In this document: in pieces, positions 1 through 9,581 of the stretch | Layout of the letters: each line of letters opens with the position of its first letter | Position numbering within the stretch: position 1 is the first letter of the stretch | Assembly: GCA_937906455.1 (NCBI GenBank) | Contig: CALCYT010000046.1 | Location: 62,001-126,000, forward strand | Source: an uncultured Bacteroidales bacterium | Lineage (GTDB): Bacteria; Bacteroidota; Bacteroidia; Bacteroidales; F082 | Reading direction: 5' to 3' | Length of the DNA: 64,000 nucleotides | The notes under the pieces: generated by a model | The model's input: only the letters and a program-made list of their open reading frames with translations | Told to the model about the DNA's origin: nothing | The model's database searches: none | Made by a program: the position numbers and the translations under genes

Positions 1-128
1 GCATCACTTACGACAGCAAGGGCCATAAGGGATTTCAAAACAAACGTGTCATAGTGAAGGCCAACACCAACCCTTCGGAGACGATTCTGAAATTCAAGGC
101 TCAGGTACAGACAGTTGACAATTTTTAA
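1..128 (+). CDS. DUF1573 domain protein, C-terminal end (partial)
   Basis: The open frame enters from the left edge and ends at the TAA at 126-128. The last 41 residues include VIVKANTNPSETILKFK, which resembles the final strand pattern of DUF1573 (ASH-like) proteins. Family knowledge: these are short exported or periplasmic Bacteroidota proteins of unknown function, often found directly upstream of yajC, as here (17 bases). The start is outside the window, so signal peptide and length cannot be judged. Confidence 0.7.
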   Translation, partial: ITYDSKGHKGFQNKRVIVKANTNPSETILKFKAQVQTVDNF

Positions 129-145
129 ATCTTAAATTATTCAAT

Positions 146-469
146 ATGAACACATTAAGCATGTTTTTACTTCAAGCGGCACAGCCTCAGTCAAATGGCG
201 GCGGCTATTCGGGTCTTCTCATGATTGTCTTGATTTTCGTGGTATTCTGGCTATTCTTCATCCGTCCGCAAAACAAGAGACAGAAAGAGGAACAGAAATT
301 CCGTGAGTCATTGCAGAAAGGCGACGACATCGTCACCATCGGCGGCATCCACGGAAAAATCACCGACGTCAAGGAGACCACAGTGGTTGTCAGCATCGAC
401 AGCAACGTGAAAATAGAGATTGAGAAGTCGGCGATAGTGGCTACACCTGTACAGGCTGTCAAAAAATAA
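146..469 (+). CDS. yajC: Preprotein translocase subunit YajC
   Basis: 107 residues, the usual YajC size. One membrane segment lies at about residues 22-40 (GLLMIVLIFVVFWLFFI), followed by the family signature RPQNKRQKEEQ and a small cytosolic beta domain containing GDDIVTIGGIHGKI. YajC is an accessory inner-membrane subunit that associates with SecDF and the SecYEG translocon. It lies 17 bases after the DUF1573 gene and 26 bases before the YbbR-like gene, consistent with one operon ending in coaE. Confidence 0.95.
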   Translation: MNTLSMFLLQAAQPQSNGGGYSGLLMIVLIFVVFWLFFIRPQNKRQKEEQKFRESLQKGDDIVTIGGIHGKITDVKETTVVVSIDSNVKIEIEKSAIVATPVQAVKK

Positions 470-495
470 ATTCTTAAAGTAATGCTTTAAGTGGA

Positions 496-1440
496 ATGGC
501 AAAAGAAGAACATTCACAAAATATTAGGCATCTAAGCGTGATGATAATGTTCATCATGGTAGCCGCATTGTTGTGGCTCATCATCAAGCTGTCGGACACC
601 TATACCGTGACGGTTCCTTTTGCCATTCATTATGTTGACATCCCGGCCTCACAGCTTGTTCAAGACAACGATGAAGAGGTCAGGGTGACGGTAACGACGA
701 CGGGCTTCAAGCTGCTGAACTATTATTTCAGGAGCAAGAAACACCGTAAAATCAACATCTCGCTGAAAGACACGAAATACAAGGCACACGAGCATGACGT
801 TTACTCGTACAACAGCAAACTCGTAGCAGAAAAAATCGGGGAATACATGGCATCGAATGCCGGCGACATCAGCATCAGCGACGACGTGCAGTATTTCACC
901 ATGAGCCGCCTCGCCTCGAAAAAAGTGAGGGTCATCCCTGAGACAAATCTCATCTTCGACCAGCAGTACAATTACTACGGCGATCCATCCGCGACACCGG
1001 ACTCCATCACAATTTACGGCTCCGTGGACGATGTCAGCGGCACCGACGAAATCAAAACCAAGGTCATAAGCCGGAAAAACGTCAACAAAAGCATTGTCAC
1101 CAAGGCTAAAATTGACATCAATGACAAGCTCAAAACCGACGTCAACGAGGTGGAAGTGTCAGTAAACGTTGAGAAATACACAGAATCGGAGGTCGTGGTT
1201 CCCATCACGATTCCGGCAGACCTACAGATGCACCTTTACCCTAACAAGGTAACCGTCAGATACATCGTCGCCATGAAAGACTATGCAATCATCAATAACT
1301 TGTCGTTCAAGGCTGTGGTGGACACTAACAACATGTTTTTCAACGATGTTTTGCCTGTGAAGATGGAGTTGCGCCCCAACAACATCCAAATCATCAGCCT
1401 CAATCCGAAAGAAGTCGAATACATCATCGTCCAACAATGA
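496..1440 (+). CDS. YbbR-like domain protein (CdaR family)
   Basis: 314 residues with one N-terminal membrane anchor (about residues 13-30, LSVMIMFIMVAALLWLIIKL). Beta-rich YbbR-like repeats follow, for example SEVVVPITIPADLQ at about 230. In Firmicutes YbbR/CdaR proteins regulate the diadenylate cyclase CdaA. In Bacteroidota the gene usually sits between yajC and coaE, as here, and its role is not established. The stop overlaps the coaE start (ATGA), which suggests translational coupling. Confidence 0.8.
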   Translation: MAKEEHSQNIRHLSVMIMFIMVAALLWLIIKLSDTYTVTVPFAIHYVDIPASQLVQDNDEEVRVTVTTTGFKLLNYYFRSKKHRKINISLKDTKYKAHEHDVYSYNSKLVAEKIGEYMASNAGDISISDDVQYFTMSRLASKKVRVIPETNLIFDQQYNYYGDPSATPDSITIYGSVDDVSGTDEIKTKVISRKNVNKSIVTKAKIDINDKLKTDVNEVEVSVNVEKYTESEVVVPITIPADLQMHLYPNKVTVRYIVAMKDYAIINNLSFKAVVDTNNMFFNDVLPVKMELRPNNIQIISLNPKEVEYIIVQQ

Positions 1441-2015
1441 AAAAGATCGGCATCACCGGCAACATAGGCAGCGGGAAGAGCTATGTATGCAAGATTTTCG
1501 AGAGCCTCGGCGTCCCTGTGTTTTATTCTGATGACGAAACAAAGAAACTATATCTCATGCCCTCTGTTAAAGCATTGATTGTCAATCGTTTCGGACAAGA
1601 AGTCTATTTCGATGACGGCACTCTGAACCGCAAGCTCCTCTCCTATCATCTTTTCAAAAACGACGAAGCCATGAAATTCATAGAGTCGGTGTTGTATCCC
1701 GCTCTGAATCAGCACTTTGACGAATGGTGCGAGCGACAAAAATCGCCTTACGTGTTATATGAGTCAGCGATACTTTTTGAAAAGAATTACGAAAAGTTTT
1801 TCGATAAGATAATCTTCGTTTCCGCAGCGGAACACATTCGTTTACAACGCGTTATGCGACGTGACGACTGCACGGAGGAAAACGTGAAATCAAGGATGAG
1901 GCTGCAAATGAGTGAGGATTTGAAAATTACAAAAGCCGACTATGTCATCTACAATGACGGCGACATAGATGTTGTGCCTCAAGTGCTGGAACTCAATAAG
2001 CTTCTATGTTGCTGA
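1437..2015 (+). CDS. coaE: Dephospho-CoA kinase
   Basis: 192 residues. Catalyses the last step of coenzyme A synthesis, ATP-dependent phosphorylation of the 3'-hydroxyl of dephospho-CoA. The P-loop GNIGSGKS is at residues 8-15, and the lid region RVMRRDDCTEENVKSRM is family-typical. The start overlaps the YbbR gene by 4 bases. Its last 23 bases overlap the 3' end of the convergent fucosidase gene, so the two transcripts would be antisense at their ends. Confidence 0.95.
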   Translation: MKKIGITGNIGSGKSYVCKIFESLGVPVFYSDDETKKLYLMPSVKALIVNRFGQEVYFDDGTLNRKLLSYHLFKNDEAMKFIESVLYPALNQHFDEWCERQKSPYVLYESAILFEKNYEKFFDKIIFVSAAEHIRLQRVMRRDDCTEENVKSRMRLQMSEDLKITKADYVIYNDGDIDVVPQVLELNKLLCC

Positions 2016-3417
2016 TACACAAGGGTCCGCGACTTTCCTCAAAATATATCACTATCTTGTCAACTTCCACCGGGTCGAAACGCAGTATGCGCTTGTAACC
2101 CACAGTGGTGGTCTCATCTAAAGTGTTGATTTTAAACCATTTGCCATCTTTTTCGCCTTCCATATAAAACGATTTCACCCTCTGTCCCATCTTCACATAT
2201 TCTTGGATGACGACACGGCTCATCACGACAGGCTTACGCATTGAGAATGAGATAGTTCCGTAAGGATAGTCATCATCAGTAGCCCAATACGTCTCCGGAT
2301 TATTGTCGTTCACTTTTGAAGCCCTGAAACGATGTCCGCGTTCATTGTCGGCTTTCACTTTTGCACCCGCTAACACATTGTGACTCAACTCATTGGATAT
2401 TTTATTATAAAACTCCACAGCGTTTGCTGAGTCAGTTGGATGAATCTTTCCGTTGATATTCACAGGAAAATTCAGCAACAGGTTAGCGTTATGACCCACG
2501 CTGTTGTAATAAATCTCACAGAGTTCATCGGGTGTTTTAACCTTGTCGTCTTCATTCTCATGATAAAACCACCCCGGGCGAATCGACACGTCAACCTCGG
2601 CCGGCAGCCATTCAGAGCCGTTCACATCACCGAAAGTATTGATTTTCAATGGCGTTTGACTTGTGATTTGAGGTGCGTTACACCAGTTTGTCGCGCCGGC
2701 GAAGCCTTGTTCGTTGCCCACCCAGCGCACAGTCTGATAAGGCCCGCCGAAAATCATCGCTGTAGGATTCTTGGCAAGTACAGTATCCTTAGCGCGTTGA
2801 TAATCATAGTAGTTGTCGGGGTCAATTGAACGTGTCTCATTAGCGCCGCCATAATAACCATTGCCACCGTTAGCACCGTCGAACCAAAACTCAAAAAGCG
2901 AGCCGTAATTACTTGTAAGCTCTTGAATCTGTTGATGATACGTCGCCACATATTCCGGAAAGGCGTATCTTTCGTTATGCCTGTCCCAAGGCGAGCAATA
3001 GAGTCCGAACTTCAATCCATGTTTGCGGCAAGCGTCGGAAAGCTCTTTCACAAGGTCACCGTCACCGTTTTTATAAGGAGAATTTGAGATATTGTAATCC
3101 GTTGATTTTGTTGGCCATAGACAGAAACCATCGTGATGTTTGGCAGTCAGGATGACACCTTTCATGCCGCATTTTTTCAGTGTCGTCACCCATTGCTCGC
3201 AATCGAGACTCCGCGGATTGAAGGTAGAGGCCGGAGTGTCGCCGTAGCCCCATTCCATGTCGTTGAAAGTGTTCAAGCCGAAGTGAATAAAAGCGTAAGT
3301 CTCAAGCCCTTGCCATGCGAGCTGATTCTCAGTAGGCAGTGGATAAAGCGGCGACGGAGCCTTGGTGCAGCCGCATAACGCCAACGCGATAAACGATGTC
3401 AGAATTCTCCTTTTCAT
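1993..3417 (-). CDS. Alpha-L-fucosidase, GH29, lipoprotein
   Basis: 474 residues from the ATG at 3417. The frame stays open 9 codons further upstream, but 3417 puts the lipoprotein signal MKRRILTSFIALALCGC at the N-terminus. The GH29 catalytic domain includes AKHHDGFCLW and the nucleophile motif FEFWFDG (Asp about residue 180). The last 120 or so residues look like an F5/8-type carbohydrate-binding module (NDNNPETYWATDD). GH29 enzymes remove terminal L-fucose from glycans; the predicted location is an outer or inner membrane lipoprotein. It lies divergent from the T9SS gene and beside galactose and HexNAc salvage genes. A TATTTTTG box at 3423-3430 lies only 6 bases before this start, so the mRNA may be almost leaderless. 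Confidence 0.9.
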   Translation of the reverse strand: MKRRILTSFIALALCGCTKAPSPLYPLPTENQLAWQGLETYAFIHFGLNTFNDMEWGYGDTPASTFNPRSLDCEQWVTTLKKCGMKGVILTAKHHDGFCLWPTKSTDYNISNSPYKNGDGDLVKELSDACRKHGLKFGLYCSPWDRHNERYAFPEYVATYHQQIQELTSNYGSLFEFWFDGANGGNGYYGGANETRSIDPDNYYDYQRAKDTVLAKNPTAMIFGGPYQTVRWVGNEQGFAGATNWCNAPQITSQTPLKINTFGDVNGSEWLPAEVDVSIRPGWFYHENEDDKVKTPDELCEIYYNSVGHNANLLLNFPVNINGKIHPTDSANAVEFYNKISNELSHNVLAGAKVKADNERGHRFRASKVNDNNPETYWATDDDYPYGTISFSMRKPVVMSRVVIQEYVKMGQRVKSFYMEGEKDGKWFKINTLDETTTVGYKRILRFDPVEVDKIVIYFEESRGPLCISNIEAY

Positions 3418-3470
3418 GATTGCAAAAATAGTAAAGATTTCCAAAATTTTGAGGCATTTTTAAAAATTTC

Positions 3471-3501
3471 TTGCATTTTTGAAAAATTATCCCTATTTTT
3501 G
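3471..3501 (+). promoter_or_regulatory. Bacteroidota-type promoter for the T9SS cargo gene
   Basis: TTG at 3471-3473 and TATTTTTG at 3494-3501, 20 bases apart, match the TTG / TAnnTTTG pattern of the main Bacteroidota sigma factor. The ATG is at 3543, giving a leader of about 35 bases. Confidence 0.65.
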
Positions 3502-3542
3502 TACGATATTTATTTTAAAATCAATCGTTAAAAATCATAAGA

Positions 3543-6029
3543 ATGAAAAAGTTTTACTTAACACTTATTGCATTGATTGTCAGCACTATGGCATTCTCAC
3601 AAGTCATGGTGACTGATGGGTTTGAGACCGGCAACACCGTTGGAGAGACGCCTGTAGGCTGGATTTGCAGCGACAACGGATGGAAAGCCGGCATCACCAT
3701 CCCCGACGACAACGAGGCGCGCGGACGCAAGCCTCACACCGGCGAATGGTACATGTATGCCTCTTATAACAGCGACGTGTGGATTTACAGAGAAATCAGC
3801 GTGACAGCAGGCAGCTACTATCGTGTGGCATTTTGGTATTCCACCTGGCATGTCGATCATTTCAACTTGGAGGTCAAGGCAGGTGCAAGTGCCAGCCCCT
3901 CTGCCATGACGACAACAGTGATACCTGAGTTTATCGTTGAGAATGAGGAATATGAGCAGACCTCGGCAGTGTTTCAGGCCCCCGGTTCCGGCACCTTATA
4001 TATAGGTTTCCACAGTGTCGCCACCAACATGCCTTGGTATCTGTCGATTGACGATGTAATCATAGAGCAGACCAATCCGTACAACTTCTCCGTGACGCCG
4101 CTCACTGCCGACACCGCCGTATATTTCGGCGAAAACGGATATTTCCGCTTCCTGATAGAAAACACAGGCACCAACGTCGAGAGCGTCACTATGGATAACG
4201 TGAGCGGAGGTTTTCAAGATGTCACATTGATTGAAGACGGTGCCGCCACCACAAGCGTGACGTTAGCTGTCGGGCAGTCGAAAATCATCGCGGCACGCGC
4301 CAAAGTACCGATGAACGCGATGCCAAACCAGAATATGACTTTAGGGTTTGACATAGCATCAGCCAACACATCACATTATGAATCAATGAGTTACAACTGC
4401 ACTGCCTTGGCTCCCGTCAGTCAGTATCCGTTTACCGAGGGCTTTGACGAGACCACTTTCCCGCCGGCGGGATGGCAAAACGTGGCGACGGAAGGCACCT
4501 ACGTCTATCAGCGTCTCACCGTCGGCGAATGGCCTATGTGTTCGCCACATAACGAAAGCACCGCCATGGCAAGATATTACAGCTACCTCGCCCCTCAAGG
4601 CTGGAAATGCTCTTTGATTTCACCGAAGTTACAGCTCAGCGCCACCGACAACACCGTGCGTTACTGGATTTTCCGTAACTTCAACAACAATATCATGGGT
4701 CCCGACAAAATCAACGTGTATTACTCCCCGACCACCAACACCGCCGACGGCATCTTGCTCGGCAGCGTGCACCGCAACACCATGCTTGAGCCTGTGGTGG
4801 GCGAAAACAGCGACTGGTATGAATACAGCTACACCTTCGACAGCCCCGAAGGTTATGGCTTCGTCATTTTTGAGGCCGAGAGCGGCTACGGATGGAGCCT
4901 GTTCATCGACGACATCTACATCAACACCTCAAATATCGACAACAACCCGCCAACAGTAGTGTCGCTCAACGGGACGCAAATATGGGCCGACACCGAGATG
5001 GACCTCACGCTGAGGATTTACGACGAGTCGGATGTGCCGAATCAATTAGAAGCCGTCTATACCATTGACGGTCAGTCACATAACATCACATTCAACAAAT
5101 CAGCGAAGGCCAATTATGATTTCACAGCCACCTTGCCGGCCATGCCGAACCACACTTCAGGAAGCATCGTTTTTCATTTAGCTGATGAGCTTGGCAACGA
5201 GGCGGTGTCTGATGCCTACGACCTGCATTGGGACTGGCAGCGGCCGATACTCTTGGAGACTTTCGAGGAATGCAGCACTTTGTCGTTGCCTGAAGGATGG
5301 ACCACCAGCGGCAACCCCACTTGGTGGGACTGGGGAGCACAAGGCACCGTTTACTACACTGATTTCTACGGCAACGAATACGTGGTGACACCTCACCGCG
5401 GCTCGAAACAAGCCGTTCTGGAATGGGATGACTATAACAACGACCCGCAAGACCAGAGCCTCATCACGCCTGTGTTGACGATTGAAAGACCTACGGCACT
5501 CACTTTCTGGACATGGGTTCAATACGGCAACGTCGATTTAGACCATTTCGTGGTGAGAATTTACGACTGCTATGAAGGCACTTGGTCCGACAAATGGGAT
5601 GCCTGCAACCTCCCAAGCGGACAAATCAACTCTTATTCCGAGCCTATTTCCATCATCTTAGATGAATATATCGGCAAAAACATCAAAATCGGGTTCCGCG
5701 GCTACAACGGCTATGGCGAGTTCCTTGGCACCGACTGGTTCTTGGACGACATCAAGGTGGTGGCTACCGACACGATAACACAATCGGTGAATGAGGTGGC
5801 AATCAAGACCGACATATATCCAAATCCGGCTAATAACATATTGACAATCAAGGCAGAAGAAAACATCGAGCACATCACTATCTACAATGTTCTTTCTGTA
5901 AAAGTGATGGAGATGGCAGTCAATAACAAGGAAGCCGTCATCGACCTGTCGGAACTCAAAGCCGGAGCTTATATGATTGAGATTCTGGGTGATAACGGCA
6001 GCAGTATCAAGACTTTTATAAAGAAATAA
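3543..6029 (+). CDS. T9SS-sorted secreted protein with choice-of-anchor-J-like modules
   Basis: 828 residues. A signal peptide (MKKFYLTLIALIVSTMAFSQ) is followed by about three lectin/jelly-roll-like modules. Each opens with a pattern such as DGFETGN, EGFDETTFPPAGW or ETFEECSTLSLPEGW and closes with a W-hydrophobic-(I/L)DD motif (WYLSIDDVII, WSLFIDDIYI, WFLDDIKVV). These resemble choice-of-anchor J / MAM-like domains. The last 75 residues form a type A T9SS sorting domain (DIYPNPANNILTI ... ITIYNVLS ... IDLSELKAGAYMIEI ... TFIKK). Expected to be exported through Sec and T9SS and anchored or released at the surface. No catalytic motif was recognised, so binding or adhesion is a guess. galK begins one base after its stop. 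Confidence 0.8.
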   Translation: MKKFYLTLIALIVSTMAFSQVMVTDGFETGNTVGETPVGWICSDNGWKAGITIPDDNEARGRKPHTGEWYMYASYNSDVWIYREISVTAGSYYRVAFWYSTWHVDHFNLEVKAGASASPSAMTTTVIPEFIVENEEYEQTSAVFQAPGSGTLYIGFHSVATNMPWYLSIDDVIIEQTNPYNFSVTPLTADTAVYFGENGYFRFLIENTGTNVESVTMDNVSGGFQDVTLIEDGAATTSVTLAVGQSKIIAARAKVPMNAMPNQNMTLGFDIASANTSHYESMSYNCTALAPVSQYPFTEGFDETTFPPAGWQNVATEGTYVYQRLTVGEWPMCSPHNESTAMARYYSYLAPQGWKCSLISPKLQLSATDNTVRYWIFRNFNNNIMGPDKINVYYSPTTNTADGILLGSVHRNTMLEPVVGENSDWYEYSYTFDSPEGYGFVIFEAESGYGWSLFIDDIYINTSNIDNNPPTVVSLNGTQIWADTEMDLTLRIYDESDVPNQLEAVYTIDGQSHNITFNKSAKANYDFTATLPAMPNHTSGSIVFHLADELGNEAVSDAYDLHWDWQRPILLETFEECSTLSLPEGWTTSGNPTWWDWGAQGTVYYTDFYGNEYVVTPHRGSKQAVLEWDDYNNDPQDQSLITPVLTIERPTALTFWTWVQYGNVDLDHFVVRIYDCYEGTWSDKWDACNLPSGQINSYSEPISIILDEYIGKNIKIGFRGYNGYGEFLGTDWFLDDIKVVATDTITQSVNEVAIKTDIYPNPANNILTIKAEENIEHITIYNVLSVKVMEMAVNNKEAVIDLSELKAGAYMIEILGDNGSSIKTFIKK

Positions 6030-6030
6030 C

Positions 6031-7188
<1,158 letters not shown>

Positions 7189-7228
7189 TTATTAGAGAGT
7201 GAAGTAAAAAATAAAAATAGAATATTAG

Positions 7229-8128
7229 ATGAAGCCAACTTTATTAGTTTTAGCGGCTGGAATGGGCTCACGATATGGGGCTCTGAAGCAGATGGACGGT
7301 GTGGGTCCAAACAATGAGGCGATTTTGGATTATTCCATTTACGACGCCAAGCGCGCCGGTTTCGGCAAGGTCGTCTTCGTAATAAGAAAAGATTTCGCGG
7401 AAGCGTTCCAGAAAGTGAACAGCAGCGATAAGTTCGGCATGCCGGTGGAGTATGTGTATCAAGGACTTGACTGCCTGCCGGAGGGTTACACGGTACCTGA
7501 CGGACGTGTGAAGCCTTGGGGAACAGGTCATGCCGTGCTGATGGCCGCCAACGTCATCAAGGAGCCGTTTGCTGTGATAAACGCCGACGACTTCTACGGC
7601 AAGGAAGCCTACGAGGTTATGGCAAAATATCTTCAGGAATGCGACGGTAAAAACGGCGAATATTCAATGGTCGCCTACAAACTGAGAAACACTTTGTCGG
7701 ACTTCGGCACAGTGTCGCGCGGCGTTTGCACACAAAACGACGAACATTATCTTGAGACCATAGTGGAGCGTACCTCAATAGCAAAAACCGCTGAAGGTGC
7801 AGCATACACTGACGAAACAGGCGAGCACACTCTCGACCTCGACACCTTAGTCTCAATGAACTTCTTCGGTTTCACACCCGATTTCTTGGGGTATCTCGAA
7901 GCAGGATTCAAGGATTTTCTTAATGATCAGGCACAGACCAACATCAAGGCGGAGTTTTATATCCCATTGATGGTCAACAATTTAATCAACGCAAAGAAAG
8001 CGAAATTGAAAGTCTTGTCAAGTGATGCCGTATGGTTCGGCGTGACCTACAAAGAAGACAAGCCCGATGTCGTGAGAAAGATTCAGAATTTGATTGACAA
8101 GGGCGTTTATCCGAAAAACCTCTGGTAA
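7229..8128 (+). CDS. Sugar-phosphate nucleotidyltransferase
   Basis: 299 residues with the nucleotidyltransferase signature near the N-terminus (LVLAAGMGSRYGALKQM) and a metal/product site AVINADDFYG at about 112-121. By family it transfers a nucleoside monophosphate from an NTP to a sugar 1-phosphate. Lying between galK and a HexNAc 1-kinase-like gene, it may form UDP-galactose/glucose or UDP-HexNAc, but the substrate cannot be read from the sequence. The start at 7229 gives the canonical short N-terminus. A half copy of the palindromic repeat begins 10 bases after the stop. Confidence 0.8.
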   Translation: MKPTLLVLAAGMGSRYGALKQMDGVGPNNEAILDYSIYDAKRAGFGKVVFVIRKDFAEAFQKVNSSDKFGMPVEYVYQGLDCLPEGYTVPDGRVKPWGTGHAVLMAANVIKEPFAVINADDFYGKEAYEVMAKYLQECDGKNGEYSMVAYKLRNTLSDFGTVSRGVCTQNDEHYLETIVERTSIAKTAEGAAYTDETGEHTLDLDTLVSMNFFGFTPDFLGYLEAGFKDFLNDQAQTNIKAEFYIPLMVNNLINAKKAKLKVLSSDAVWFGVTYKEDKPDVVRKIQNLIDKGVYPKNLW

Positions 8129-8138
8129 TTTCCCCTCC

Positions 8139-8168
8139 GTCATTTCGACTGAAGCGAAGCGGATGAAA
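8139..8168 (+). repeat. Palindromic element, half copy
   Basis: Begins GTCATTTCGA and continues with the GAAGCGAAGCGGA core seen in the other copies. No matching right half is visible. Confidence 0.7.
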
Positions 8169-8171
8169 TTT

Positions 8172-8222
8172 ATAAATAGATAAAAGATAAAAGATAATAG
8201 ATAATAGATAAAAGATAATAGA
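8172..8222 (+). repeat. Heptamer array, GATAATA/GATAAAA type
   Basis: About seven 7-bp units (TAAAAGA and TAATAGA) fill the space immediately upstream of the MFS transporter start at 8226. Confidence 0.85.
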
Positions 8223-8225
8223 AAA

Positions 8226-9521
8226 ATGGCAGAAAAAGCAAAACAATGGGGTGCAATCATAGTGATGATAGCTCTCTTCGCGATGATAGCGTTCGTGACA
8301 AATCTTTGTTCACCTATGGCAGTCATCGTCAAAAACCAGTACGGAGCAAGCAATTTCCTCTCGCAGATTGGAAATTACGGCAACTTCATCGCCTATCTCG
8401 TCATGGGAATACCATCGGGAATGCTCATCAAGAGATATGGCTATAAAAAGACATCATTAATCGCCTTGGCGGTAGGCATTGTGGGCATTTTGGTGCAGTG
8501 GGCATCAGGATGGGCCGGATTCGGCGTCTATCTCATCGGTGCCTTCATCTCCGGCTTCTGCATGTGCATGCTGAACACCGTGGTCAACCCGATGCTTAAC
8601 CTCTTGGGAGGCGGTGGCAACAAAGGCAACCAGCTCATCCAGATTGGCGGTGTGTTCAACTCGGCGGCTGCCGTGGCGGTGTATATCCTCATGGGCGCCC
8701 TCATCGGCGAGGCTACCAAAGCCAAGATCTCCGATGCCACACCTGCGTTGATGATTGCCTTGGCCATCTTCGTCATCGGCTTCATCGTCATCCTCTTCAC
8801 CAAGATCGACGAGCCACAGCAGACTATTGAGGTGAAAGACCCCAACGCACCTAAGGACCAATACAGCGCGTTCTCGTTCCGTCACTTCAAGCTCGGCATC
8901 TTAGCCATCTTCCTTTATGGCGGCATCGAGGTGGGAACGCCCACCTACATCTTGCAGTACCTCACTTCAGAGCCGACGGCTGCCACGCCCGGCATAGGCA
9001 TGAGCGGCACCATAGCGGGACTCATCGTGGCCGTCTATTGGCTGATGATGCTCATCGGTCGATTCATCGGCGGTGCCATCGGCGGCAAAGTGTCGTCGAA
9101 GACCATGGTGACGGCGGTCTCCATAGGAGCCATCGTCCTCGTGCTGTTCGGCATGTTGGCACCTCAGAGCTGGCTCGTCAGCGTGCCGGGCATCGACTGG
9201 GCTAACCTGAAGGTGATTTGGGCTGAGGTACCGGTGGGCATCTTCGCCTTCATCCTCGTGGGACTATGCACCTCAGTGATGTGGGGCGCCATCTTCAACT
9301 TGGCCACAGAAGGTCTTGGCAAGTACACCGCCATAGCTTCGGGTGCCTTCATGACAATGGTGTTCGGCTTCGCCATCATGGTGGGACTGCAAGGTCTTGT
9401 CGCCGACTGGACTGGCAGCTATATGATGAGCTATATCGTGGTGTTGTTCTGCGCAGCTTACATCCTCTTCTATGCCTTGTGGGGCTCGAAGAATGTGAAT
9501 AAGGATATTCCTACGGATTGA
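8226..9521 (+). CDS. MFS sugar transporter, FucP/GluP-like
   Basis: 431 residues with about 12 hydrophobic segments. It has the major-facilitator loop SGMLIKRYGYKKT after segment 2 and a Gly-rich segment (NPMLNLLGGGGNKGNQLIQIGGVFN) like the fucose/galactose/glucose:H+ symporter group. Likely an inner-membrane importer for galactose, glucose, fucose or HexNAc. Its place between galK, a nucleotidyltransferase and a HexNAc-kinase-like gene favours a host-glycan sugar. The heptamer array directly upstream leaves almost no ordinary leader. Confidence 0.85.
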   Translation: MAEKAKQWGAIIVMIALFAMIAFVTNLCSPMAVIVKNQYGASNFLSQIGNYGNFIAYLVMGIPSGMLIKRYGYKKTSLIALAVGIVGILVQWASGWAGFGVYLIGAFISGFCMCMLNTVVNPMLNLLGGGGNKGNQLIQIGGVFNSAAAVAVYILMGALIGEATKAKISDATPALMIALAIFVIGFIVILFTKIDEPQQTIEVKDPNAPKDQYSAFSFRHFKLGILAIFLYGGIEVGTPTYILQYLTSEPTAATPGIGMSGTIAGLIVAVYWLMMLIGRFIGGAIGGKVSSKTMVTAVSIGAIVLVLFGMLAPQSWLVSVPGIDWANLKVIWAEVPVGIFAFILVGLCTSVMWGAIFNLATEGLGKYTAIASGAFMTMVFGFAIMVGLQGLVADWTGSYMMSYIVVLFCAAYILFYALWGSKNVNKDIPTD

Positions 9522-9581
9522 TAGTCATTAGCCATTAGCCATTAGCCATTAGCCATTAGGATAAACAAAATGGCTAATGGC
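9522..9581 (+). repeat. Heptamer arrays in inverted orientation between convergent genes
   Basis: Five TAGTCAT/TAGCCAT units from 9522 are followed by an inverted pair at 9571-9581. The arms GCCATTAGCCATT (9545-9557) and AATGGCTAATGGC (9569-9581) are perfectly complementary over 13 bp with an 11-base loop. The hairpin contains the stop codon of the minus-strand kinase gene. Confidence 0.9.
9545..9581. terminator. Possible bidirectional terminator made of heptamers
   Basis: 13-bp perfect stem between the convergent MFS and kinase genes. There is no long T tract on either strand, so termination efficiency is uncertain. Confidence 0.45.

Noticed and set aside
8505..8885. Open frames opposite the MFS gene
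   Set aside because: They mirror the real gene's codon pattern, have no recognisable protein motif and no promoter.
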